The position numbers and the translations under genes were made by a program. A DNA stretch of 64,000 nucleotides, taken from Utricularia gibba (Eukaryota > Streptophyta > Magnoliopsida > Lamiales > Lentibulariaceae). The stretch spans positions 868,001 through 932,000 of the forward strand of contig NEEC01000012.1 of assembly GCA_002189035.1 (NCBI GenBank), read 5' to 3'. Of this stretch, positions 1 through 9,702 are shown piece after piece (positions within the stretch are counted from its first letter, which is position 1; every line of letters begins with the position of its first letter). Below the pieces are notes generated by a model. It was not told the DNA's origin, did no database searches, and saw only the letters and a program-made list of their open reading frames with translations.

Positions 1-170
1 GAATTGTATTGGCTTAGCTTTTTTTTCTTCACAAAAACGTAGTGCTAGTATTCTGCGTCATTTATATCCTGTTAATGTTTTTTTTTTTAACGGTTGCTTA
101 ATTTAGTTTCTTGAATACTTTCCTTGTTTTAATTTTTTCTAAATGCATTCATATGGTACTTTTCTGGCAG
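1..170 (+). other. 3' end of an intron of the DnaJ gene
   Basis: T-rich sequence without an open frame, ending in a pyrimidine-rich tract and CAG at 168-170 directly before the first visible DnaJ exon. It is read as the 3' end of the intron that separates the J-domain exon from the upstream transit-peptide exon(s), which lie outside the window. Confidence 0.7.
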
Positions 171-1913
171 GATTACTATTCTGTTCTTGGCGTGTCAAGA
201 AGTGCTAGCAAATCAGAGATCAAGAGTGGTAGGTGTCAACTATTGAATGCACTGCGAATCCATCTTATGATTACTGAAATCATGTTTTGAGATTCATGCA
301 TTGGCTGATATTTTTTTTTTCGATAATTGGAGGTTTAAAGAATGGAGATGAAACTAAAGGTGTAATAATGTATACTTTAGCTAATATTAATCCCTACGGG
401 TTAACATGGATTATTAGTTTCTGGATTGCTGTCTGGTGCTAAGTAGAATCTATGGCAACCGAGAATTTGTGTTTCTGAAGTTATACACAGTGCTTGCTAC
501 TTATTTTTCATATGGTTATCCCGATCTGTGACATTAAGTCTTGTTTCCCATATCTTTTCGTTCATCAGCATATCGGAAGCTGGCCAGGAATTATCATCCA
601 GATGTGAACAAGTATGTTTCAAGATAGTATATATTTTTTCTTTCTGAATTAAATCAGATATCTCAATATTTTATTTGAATTACAGAGATCCAGGTGCAGA
701 AGAAAAATTCAAAGAGATAAGTAATGCGTATGAGGTATAAAAATGAACCTTCCATTCAATTAGGGTACTGCTTAGTATATTTATTGATAGAATCCTCACA
801 AATACATAACAGGTTTTGCTGGATGATGAGAAACGCTCAATTTATGATAGATATGGAGAAGCTGGATTTAAAGGTGCTGGAATGGGCATGGGGGTAAGTT
901 CCTTTTTTAGTACAAGAGTACCACAAAAGAGAACACAGAGATGAAAGTGGGAATGAATTGTTCAGTTAATTCTATGGGCAACCAGTAAACTGGCTATCCT
1001 TACGGGTGTGGTTTTGCCTATAAAAACTGACTCTTTAACATTTCGCACTGTTTTCAACTTTCAGGATTTCAGCAATCCGTTTGATCTGTTTGACACGATT
1101 TTTAATATGGGGAACATGGGTGGAATGGGTATGGGTGGAAGAGGCTCTCGAAATCGAGCCACAGAAGGTGAAGACCAAGTCTATAATTTGGTTTTGAACT
1201 TCAAGGAAGCCGTATTTGGAGTGGAGAAAGAAATCGAAATCAACCGTCTTGAGAGCTGCAGCACCTGTGATGGGTCTGGTGCAAAACCAGGGACAAAGGC
1301 ATCAAAGTGCGGCATATGTGGAGGTCAAGGACAGGTCATCTCGCAAGTCAGAACTCCTCTCGGTGTGATCCAACAAGTTATGACATGTTCTACTTGTGAG
1401 GGTGCCGGAGAAACCTCAACCCCATGCAATACTTGTGATGGTAATGGCCGAGTGAAGAAGACCAAGCGTATAAGCTTGAAAGTTCCTGCGGGAGTGGATT
1501 CAGGGAATAAACTGAGAGTCCGGTCGGAAGGAAATGCTGGAAGGAGAGGTGGTCCTCCAGGAGACCTCTTTGTGGTGATTGATGTTCTCTCAGATTCTGT
1601 TCTGAGACGGGATGCTACCAACATCCTGTACTCATGCAAGGTTTCTTATATTGATGCCATCCTGGGTACGACGATGAAGGTGCCAACAGTGGATGGGTTG
1701 GCGGATCTCAAGATCCCCGCCGGCACACAACCTGGAACAAAGCTCGTGATGGCAAAGAAGGGCGTGCCCTATCTGAACAAAAGCAACATGCGGGGTGACC
1801 AAGTGGTCACAGTGCAAGTTGAGATCCCAAAACGTTTGGGTAGTGAGGAGAAGAAGCTGATTGAAGAACTCGCCAACCTGAACAAAGCCAAGGCCCCCAA
1901 CAGCCGGAGATAA
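171..1913 (+). CDS. Chloroplast type I DnaJ (Hsp40) co-chaperone, DJA5/DJA6-like, 5' partial, five exons
   Basis: Exons are 171-228, 569-611, 686-734, 813-893 and 1065-1913; all junctions are GT-AG and keep one frame, giving 359 codons plus TAA. The order is that of a type I DnaJ. It has a J domain starting [12 protein letters not shown] with HPD in exon 2, a short Gly/Met-rich linker with FSNPFDLF, four intact CxxCxGxG zinc motifs ([32 protein letters not shown]), and a C-terminal substrate-binding region. Type I DnaJs stimulate Hsp70 ATPase through HPD and deliver clients. Plant members closest to this sequence act in the plastid stroma; Arabidopsis DJA5 and DJA6 have been linked to iron delivery for Fe-S cluster assembly. 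The visible part resembles that branch strongly; the start codon and transit peptide would be upstream of position 1. Reading begins in phase 0 at 171. There is no sign of decay. Confidence 0.93.
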
Positions 1914-2386
1914 GTCTCACTCATGGTAATGCTCTCTTGGATGCACACAGAGTAATAGACATAGTAGCTCAATTTTCGTTCATGTTGTGGATGGATGTAT
2001 TGCTAGAATGTGGCGCTGGGAGAGATGGAGGCTCCAATTTACATTTTTATTTTTTCTTCTAATAAAAGGCCTCAATCTGGACAAGCTGTTGGTGGTGGTA
2101 GTGGAGGACTGGAGACAGAGACTCGCTATCATAAACACTTGAAGTTTGTAAGAATTCTTTTTTAAGCAAATAGAATAGAAGTATTTTTTCGAATACCAGC
2201 TACCGCCATGGCGGGGGATGGAGTTGCTTTGCTTCCAAGGAAAATAAAGAGAAGGCGCGTTGCACAGGGGAAGAATCATCTCTTTCAACCTGAAAACGCC
2301 ATTCCCTTCCTCTGCAGACACGATGCTTTCCATAAAGAGCCACGGAGATTTGTACTTCAGTCGTCGGAGGTCAGATACATAGGGCC
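1914..2386 (+). other. DnaJ 3' UTR and upstream region of the RING gene
   Basis: Holds the DnaJ 3' UTR with a poly(A) signal at 2061-2066, then about 320 bp before the RING ATG. An ATG at 2208 sits in a strong plant initiation context (ACCGCCATGG) and opens a 132-codon frame to 2606 that overlaps the RING start at 2387 in another frame. It may be an overlapping upstream ORF or chance; no domain is recognised in it. Confidence 0.5.
2061..2066 (+). terminator. Poly(A) signal AATAAA of the DnaJ gene
   Basis: AATAAA about 148 nt after the DnaJ stop, in a T-rich tract. It is the only canonical signal before the next gene. Confidence 0.6.
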
Positions 2387-3378
2387 ATGGAGGCCATTGG
2401 CGCCACCCAAAGCTTCCGCCTGTACTGGTGCTACCAATGCCATCGAACGGTTCGTATTGCATCAAGCGGCCCCTTGGACATCATCTGCCCGCGTTGCACA
2501 GGACGCTTTGTCTACGAGCTGGAGATGGGCAGGCCGAGAAACGTTCTGGAATTCACGGCGTTTGATCCGTCTCCGGAGGCTCGAATCCTGGAGGCACTGT
2601 CCTTAATGTTTGATCCCAGGGCCAGAGGTACAAGGAGAAGAAATCGGGCCGGGGAATCTGAACAGATTGAGAACACCAGACAACGAGGCACAACTGGATT
2701 GTTCGATGGTTGGGGTCCTCAGAGTGGGATTTTGGCGCGCCCCAGAACATGGGTTGTACTCCGGCCAACTGAGGGCGGTGCCGACTCCCGGGACTACTAC
2801 ACCGGGCCTGCTCTTGAGGAGCTGATCCAAGAACTGACACAGGATGACAGGGCTGGCCCCCACCAGCTCCAAGCTCGGCCATCGACGCTGTTCCGCGAAT
2901 CAGAGTTGCGCCGGGGCACCTGCTGGTGGATTCCGAGTGCCCAGTCTGCAAGGAGGAACTCAAAGTGGGTATGGAAGCGAGGGAGCTGCCATGCAGTCAT
3001 ATATACCATTCTGACTGCATCGTTCCCTGGCTAAGACTCCACAATTCCTGTCCTGTTTGCCGCCAGGCTGTGGGTAATCCACCAGGCACCCAGGTTACAG
3101 AATCAGCAGAATCGCATGCTGATAACAACAGGGAAGGGAGGTGCTGGCGTCTGAGACACCTGACCAGCAGATTATGGCCGTTCTATTCAAGATTTCAGTC
3201 GTTTCTATCCACGGGACACGGCAATGACAGCGGAACTCAAGGTAAAACACTCTACTTCCCTGAATATCGTTCATGCTCGCGTAGAGAGGTAGGCTACCAC
3301 TGGAAGACTACGTATAAAATCGTGTTTTCTGTTTCCAGAAACGCAATCAGGGAGATGCACGATACTCTAAAGAAGTAG
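2387..3378 (+). pseudogene. RING-H2 E3 ubiquitin ligase (RHC1A/RING1-like) with a one-base frameshift
   Basis: The ATG at 2387 (GGCCATGGA) opens a frame with an N-terminal zinc ribbon, CYQC at about residue 15 and CPRC about 20 residues later. That is the usual start of plant RING1/RHC1A-type ligases of about 300-350 residues. This frame loses similarity at a run of five C (2857-2861). From there the family's Pro-rich linker and a perfect C3H2C3 RING (CPVC, 14 residues, CSHIYHSDC, 10 residues, CPVC; about 2930-3070) continue in the next frame. That is the effect of losing one C from a run of six. RING-H2 proteins bind an E2 through the RING and ubiquitinate substrates; the targets here are unknown. 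The 3' end is unclear: a 97-bp GT-AG intron (3242-3338) would end the protein soon afterwards, while without it the frame stops at 3378. Either an assembly error or a recently broken gene. Confidence 0.75.
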
Positions 3379-3676
3379 GACACAAGAGGAGCGAGCAGCT
3401 TATTGGCATGCAGGCAAGAATGCCTGAAATGCTGGTGCAGATCCAGCTACAAAACAAAGCTGCGGCTCTGGAAGGAGTGACAGATTCTTCAAATGAAGTT
3501 AAATTCTCGCGTGATACCACATGAAAAGAAGACAAAGTGATCTGCACTTCATATGTAACCTAACAAGCACCTCGCAGGGTTGGAAGAAGGTTTGATTTTT
3601 CAGAAAACCAGAAGAACGAGTCGATAAAACCTATATATTTATGGCAGCAAACAACTACCTAGGCCTAAGTTTACCG

Positions 3677-3682
3677 AATAAA
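3677..3682 (+). terminator. Poly(A) signal AATAAA downstream of the RING gene
   Basis: AATAAA about 300 nt after the RING frame ends, followed by single-copy-looking sequence. Plausible 3' end signal; not proven. Confidence 0.4.
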
Positions 3683-4411
3683 ACTTCTCCTTCACAAGCT
3701 GCGCAACGGCTCTTTCATAGATAATCTGCAACACCCATTAGCAGAGGACCTGAGGATGGCCTGAAGGTTTGATCTCCAACCGGTAGCAAATTGGGCGGCT
3801 TTTACGTGCACTCAGACAAGGCACTGATCATTCAAGTTATGCTTAAGCATGGTCAAATTAGCTATTGAAGCAGATCCAGAAACATTTCAGTCTCAGGCAC
3901 TCTTCGTCATATAGTGATAAGATATTGAAGGAATCAAATTTCTAAGCAACTGATAGAATAGTTTTCTAAATGTCGCAGTTTTCAAAATCATATAATGTTT
4001 ACAAATTTGATAAATAAATTGATTCTTTAGATTTCATTACAAATTTGAACGTTTGGCGTCAATAGTCCCCAATATTTGTAAAAATTGAAACAATGATCCT
4101 CCTGTTTTGATGTTATTATCGCTAGTGTTTTAAAATAGAAGTAATATTGGTCCTCACTTTTTAAATATAATGGCAAAATGGGTTCTCAACATTTTAGTAA
4201 TCATCAATTTGACATAAATAATCTTCATTGTTTGTAAGAATCAACATTATAAAAACTAATTATACCAGGTACATTAAACTTTGGAGATTAATAATGCAGA
4301 TAGATGAAATTTTGGAGATTAATTTTGTCAATGGGATCAATTGCATAATTTATATTACAAAATGGAAAATAATTTTATCAAAACGTGAAAAACTTGAAAT
4401 TTTTCTAATAA
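3683..4411. other. AT-rich intergenic sequence, no gene seen
   Basis: No domain, splice-consistent ORF, tandem repeat or transposon end was recognised. Base composition becomes strongly AT-rich from about 3960 onward, marking the passage from the gene pair into repeats. Confidence 0.5.
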
Positions 4412-5365
4412 GTGGTTTTGTATAACTTATATTTATACTTTTTAGTGCCCTTTTTAGTATAGTTTTACATCTTTTTTATTCCCCTTTCTTTAGGCTTTTA
4501 GAAAAATTTTATATCTTTCATATCATTTTTATCTTTTTGAAGGAGAATTGTATTTTGTGATTTTTCAGGACAATTTTGATATAATTTGGAGTATTTTTGA
4601 ATTGACTTTAGTGGAGGCAAAAATTTGGTATATTCAAATGAAAATTCAATCAAAGATTCCTAGATAAAATCACATCTTATCTTGAAAAATTTAGATCTTA
4701 TCCTAAAAGATCTATATTACATCTTAGAAGATTCAGATAGAAGATTTAATATGAACCCATCAAGAAAGTTCGACAAATCCTCATCATTAAATAAAGACCA
4801 AAAACTAATGATTGAACGAGGAGAGTCAATTTTAGGGTTTAGTGTTGAATCTATCATGTTTTGGATTCTTTTCTTTTCGTTTTTCATCAACTTTTGTTGG
4901 TTAAAATCAACCATGCACATGTGAGCGCTTACAGATAAGGATCTATGGTAAAGCCTTATTTGCACAAGTTCTATGCATGCGATTGTCTTGCTATGTTTTT
5001 AGCATTTAATTTAAGATTTGATTTTTTTTTTCGCAACATATCTTTACCAACGTAATTTTTAGTATCATATAACTCTAAGGGAGTATGAAATAATCAAAAG
5101 TTAGCCTCAAGCATATAAGAAGAAGAGTTCAATTAGACATCATTGGTAAGACACATTTTATTTAATCTATCTATGAGGTGTGAGGTGTAGGGATTAGATT
5201 TGGGTGTATGGAAAACATGAGTTATCATAGGAGGTGAAATGACTTTGGTGACATGATTGATTCTATAATCCCACTAATGAGAGATAGTGCTATAGCGATC
5301 ATCGAGTTGAACTATTTTGGAATAACGCCCTCAAAACTTGTGCAAGCAAGTGAGTTTTCATAATC
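4412..5365 (+). repeat. Family B LTR copy, truncated at its 3' side
   Basis: Homologous in order and orientation to 37089-38247 and 8735-9702. Shared blocks include the AAGATTTGGATAGAAGAT-like tract, the GCACTTGCGGCTGAGGATC-like block (here at about 4925), a TTTACCAACGT block and CATAACTCTAAGGGAGT. Similarity stops near 5365, so the last third of the LTR is missing. It is heavily diverged. Confidence 0.7.
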
Positions 5366-6259
5366 TTCTCCAAAAACTAAATAACATAAGAGAGCCATGT
5401 CTAAATTAATCTCTTCTTTGAATTTTCGATTTTAGATTTTTTAAAGTGTCCTAGATAAAGGTATACTTAGTTCTATCATTTTGCAAGTAATTTCACCATG
5501 TGCTCCAAACTATAGTTTGATTGATAAGGAATAATAGCTCCAATAATGTAGAGGTTGAGATGGGGCAGTGTTTCATTTAGAGAAAAGAGACAAGTTTTCT
5601 AATAATGATGTTTTGCAGTAGTTGTCTCTAGCAGAAAACAAGATGGTATCTTTTTTATATTTGATAATATTATAATTATATATGATTCTTTGGTTTTGAT
5701 AGAATGCATTAACTTCTTCTATAGGCATTTCATGAATTAGAAATCCTAGAATAGTATGAACAGGGGCTAAGTTCAAAGATTCATGATATCTTCCTTGTTG
5801 ATAAAGGATGGATTGGAAACCAAATTTCAAAATATCATTCATTGTAGTAAGTTGGGTCAAGACTTAGAACTATCCACTCCATGCACATCTCCTACGGTAT
5901 GAGAACTTCCTCTCAATGGCATGTATGAGTTATCATACTGCCCGATGATAGAATAGGAGTTTTCAGCTATTTGTTTGATCAATCTTTACATATCAATAAT
6001 GTGCCAATTCTCTAGTAATGACACATTACAAGTGACATTCATCTATTATCGAATCATTGGGTTTAATCCTTCATATAAGGGCTTTAAAATTTGATCTTCA
6101 ATGATTTCATGATGTAGATAAGTATTGTAGATCGGATTAAATTGATCATAATATTTTTACAAATTTTCTCATTCAATTTGCATCATTGTGAGCTCTTCTT
6201 TCGTCGAAGGTCCTTCTTAGAGGTGCACATTGATTCATAAATTTTTGAATTATAAAGCT
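5366..6259. other. Degenerate repeat-like sequence, unidentified
   Basis: No recognisable protein. The minus strand carries a 95-codon frame (5573-5860) and scattered open stretches with many stops up to about 6230. Its position between two family B LTR copies (4412-5365 and 8735-9702) makes decayed internal sequence of that element possible, but no gag or pol motif could be read. Confidence 0.35.
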
Positions 6260-6907
6260 TGATAACATATATTTTTTTAGCAATTTATAATACAAAATTA
6301 TGATGCTTTATTGTGGTTTAAGTTAGGTTAATATGATTTTCATATTTTAGATATTGTTTAGTTTAATTTCGTGTTTATGCAAAAAAGTGGAATAGGATTT
6401 AGTCCATCTTTTGTTATTGACGTTTAATTAAGTCTAGCAGAAGGACTAGTATCAAATTGAACTGAAAGATGCATGGACTAAGTTGACGGAGGCAAAATAT
6501 CCGAAGGGAGACAAAGAGGACTGTTCTGCCATCCGGTGTATGCAAGTTCAGATAATATACAAAGGGAGACAAACAGTGTATTAAAGTAAAAGAGAGGAGA
6601 TATTCTTTGGAGGAGTGAGAGAATGAAAATAGAGAGGAGCTTGAACGAAGAACAGAGAGAGAAAAACTCCACAACACGAACAACGAACAAGAGGGGAAAT
6701 AGATGATTTTTATGGGAAGAGAGCCTCAAACTTGAAGAATAGCACCAAAATCTAATTCAACATTACCATTCTAGGTTGTGAATAGAAGTAGACATGAACT
6801 AGAACTATTTTTACTTTATTTTAGTTTGCTGAATGTTTTTAGTTTTTGTGACTGATTTTCTCATGATATTCATGATGTTTTCATTAGTTTACATTTATGA
6901 AATCTGC
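6260..6907 (+). repeat. Family A LTR, 5' part
   Basis: Starts TGATAACATAT and follows the first half of the complete family A LTR at 22439-23778: a TTATAATRCAAAATT-like block, AAAAGTGGA...TTTAGTCCA, ATCCGAAGGGAGA, GGAGAGGAGATAT, and a decayed GCTACTGTTC/GAACAGTAGC hairpin near 6760-6790. It stops where a copia fragment begins. Confidence 0.7.
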
Positions 6908-6977
6908 GATTTAGTCCCAACCTTCTAATAGTTCCTTTCAAGCAATGCAGCATGGGTCGCAACACAAATCCCAAGGA
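6908..6977 (-). mobile_element. 70-bp copia RNase H fragment
   Basis: Aligns without gaps to 63931-64000, the RNase H region of the copia element at the right edge (8 differences in 70 by eye). On the minus strand it encodes a LHCLKGTIRRLGLN-like stretch. The match may continue beyond the window on the other copy, so 70 bp is a minimum. Confidence 0.75.
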
Positions 6978-6984
6978 GCCGAGT

Positions 6985-7931
6985 ATGAACAGTGTGGTGG
7001 CAGTAAAGGTTACAGAAGTCTGAAGAAGAGTACACGCAAAGCCCAATGAGGGGAGAAAGGAAGATTTTGGACAAAAAGGGGGAAAGGTGGAGAGAGAAGC
7101 AGATCTCCCCTTGGAGACTCACGAACACAATTTCTGGGAAGGTTTTTTGGGGAGGAAGAAGAAGGAAGACAAACAGGAACGAAGCTGAAGTTCAAGATTA
7201 TTTTCTGTATTCGAAGAACATTACTCCTAGCTAAGAGTAGCTAGTGACGTTTTTCAGTTTTTGTTGACACTTCACATTACTTGCTTGTTTGCTTTCTGGT
7301 ATTTGATTGTGAAATGAGCACACTGTGGGTGATGTTTTCTTTTCCACTTTCATTTACCCTAAGCATGAGTGGCTAAGTACTTAGGGGGGTGCCTTGGGGT
7401 AAAAAGGGGAGAAACATGTTAATCAACCTTTAGATCTAAACAGCCATGAGTCACGCCACTTCCTTAACAAACCAGGATAGATCCAGGAGGGGGAAGTAGT
7501 GAAACCCAACTTAACAACCTTAATTAGAGGTAGACCAAAGATTAGGGGGAAAAACAAGAATCCGGGTAGACCTAGATCTTGTGAGTTAGTTGTATGATTT
7601 GTGGTTTGTGTGAGTTTGTTTAGTGATGAGCATACATCCCCTAGGAGTCCCAAGGCATCACCCATTCCATTCCAGAAACAACCGAACTCCAGAACTTGTT
7701 ATTTTTATTTACTGTATTTTGTTTTAGTTCTGCCTTACTCCTAGCTAACACCAATTGTGCCAACGTGACACTAGTTTCGTGCGTCAACTTTCACATAGCA
7801 AGCACCTGCTCTTCGTGTTCGACCCTAATCACTATGCTCATAATTGTTTTATGCTTGAATGTGGGTTAGGTTATAAATTTATTTGATAGGAAAATTTGCA
7901 ATTAACGACTTGCACAATTTTTCGTTTATCA
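6985..7931 (+). repeat. Family A-related LTR, 3' part (diverged subtype)
   Basis: The right half matches family A: CCGGGTAGACCTAGAT, a block ending with AGCACCTGCTC, a TATAAATTTATTTGATA block and the end CGTTTATCA at 7931. The left half (to about 7250) is a purine-rich GAAGAAG-type stretch that matches family A only loosely, suggesting a different subfamily. No protein is expected from it. Confidence 0.6.
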
Positions 7932-8734
7932 GGTCTACTCATGCATTGATAGAAATAAGGGCTAAGAAACAAGCATAAATTTTATTATTAACCCTAAGCA
8001 CATACCACCATACTTTATCTTAAGACATCCCTAAGGCTTTAACTATTCATACTTCAAAAATAAGACATGGTTTCATTCAGATAATGTAGCTAAAAGGATA
8101 GAAACATTGTAAACAATTCAAGTACAAAACTCGAAATGTTCAGAAAACAGAAAGAAAATAAAGATTGTTCTGTCTCTCTGTTGCTACTATTCATGGCCAA
8201 GAACAGTAGCACTAGACAGGGCTCTGGTGCTGCTCTTGACGATAAGGGCCTTCTTCCCCTCTTCTGGCTGGTGTTTTTTGCGTTGGGGAAGAAGCCCCCT
8301 TGCATGCATTTTGTTCCCTTTGCGTCCGTTGCTACCCTACATTCATTCTACACGTTCTCCTCTCCTTTTTCGAAAAATATCTTCCTTCCTTCACTCCAAC
8401 TCATTGTTCATGACACCAGCACTGTTCCTGCCCTGAACTCGAAGACTATAGGTGGTCGAACAGTGCTCATTGTCTCTCTTCAGATATTGCGCCCTTTTTC
8501 ACTTGTTCCATACGTTTGTAAGTCTGATTTTCTGCTGATCTCCTTACTGAACTTAGTCAAACATTAGTAACAAAGGTAGTGGACTAGATCAAAGGATTTA
8601 GTCCACTTTTTAGCATAAACACACAAGATTAACTTAAACACATACAAATATGAAAAACCACATTTATCTAACCTAAAGCACAACAAAATATAACTATTTT
8701 GTATTATAAAATTCAGGAAAAATGTGTGTCATCA
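7932..8734 (-). repeat. Family A LTR, 5' half, inverted
   Basis: Reads as the first half of the family A LTR on the minus strand, beginning TGATGACACACATTTTTCC at 8734. It contains the conserved hairpin arms at 8183-8192 and 8201-8210. It abuts the + strand copy ending at 7931, so the two form a tail-to-tail arrangement. It lacks its 3' half. Confidence 0.75.
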
Positions 8735-9702
8735 GGAGTTAAAGATTTAGTCTATCGGGATGAAGACTTAATCAAAGATTATGAAATAAGATAAGATTTG
8801 CATTTTATCTTGAAAGATTTAAATCTTATTCTTGAAAATTTACATCTTATCTTAGAAAATTCAGATAGAAGATTTGATATAAACCTATGATAAAAAGTTG
8901 ACAAGTCTCCACCATTATATAAAAACTAGAGCCCAAAGATCAAAGAATAGAGTCAATTTTAAGATTTAGAGTTAAGTCCAACATGTTTTGAATTCATTTA
9001 CTTTCTTTTTTCATTAACTTTTGTTGTTTAGAATTAAGCATGCATATGTGAGTGCTTGCGATTAGGAATCTATAGTGAAGTGTTGCTTGCGTAAGTCGTG
9101 GACGTGTATTTGTTTTACTATGTTCTTTATCATTTAATATGAGATTTGATTCTATTTTTTATAATGTTTTCTTTACCAACAAACTTTTTAATACCATATA
9201 ACTCTAAGGGAGTGTGGTAGAATCAGAGATTAGCCTCAAACACCTAATGAGAAGGGCTCTATTGGACATCGTTGGCAACAAACATTCTGTCTAATCTATC
9301 TGCGAGGTGATACGTGTAGGGGGTTAGATTTGGGTGTGGAGAAAACACAGAATATTACAAAAGGTGAAATAGCTCTAGTGTCATAGTTGATTCCATAATC
9401 CCACTAAACAAAGAACGATGTTATAACGATTATCGAGTAGCACTATTTTAGAACAACACTCCAAAAGCTTGCCTCAGCAGGTCATTCCTCAAAATTCGTA
9501 TATACACACAAGGACAAGTTTTTAAAAAAGTGGATCATAGATCTAAAGTCACTATTCTTTATAGTTTCAAAACCACTCTTTTACTTTTTTTTCGGTCTTT
9601 TGAGACATTATTTTGAAAAAAAAATTTCAACAACAATTCTGTGTTAATACGATGCTTATTTATCACTTTGATGGTTTATGTACACTTATAGAATTACCAT
9701 CA
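8735..9702 (+). repeat. Family B LTR copy, truncated at its 5' side
   Basis: Matches 37089-38247 from the AAGATTTGGATAGAAG-like region to the end (ATTACCATCA at 9702). It includes AGTGCTTGCGATTAGGAATC, CATATAACTCTAAGGGAGT, TGGTTGATTCCATAATCC-like and GACGAGTTTTAAGCAAG-like blocks. The first few hundred bases are missing next to the inverted family A copy. Confidence 0.7.

Noticed and set aside
1325-1639. Minus-strand open frame of 104 codons across the DnaJ zinc region
   Set aside because: Shadow of the conserved DnaJ exon; codon pattern follows the plus strand and no domain is present.
2553-3009. Minus-strand frames opposite the RING gene (2553-2963, 2603-2872, 2797-3009)
   Set aside because: Open only because the region is GC-rich; no domain, and the plus strand carries the zinc ribbon and RING.
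8136-8567. 143-codon plus-strand frame
   Set aside because: Lies inside an inverted family A LTR copy, and other copies of the same region are not open.
4412-9702. One family B element bounded by LTR copies at 4412-5365 and 8735-9702
   Set aside because: The orientation is right, but no PBS, PPT or coding remnant lies between, and each copy lacks the part needed to show a terminus next to a target duplication.
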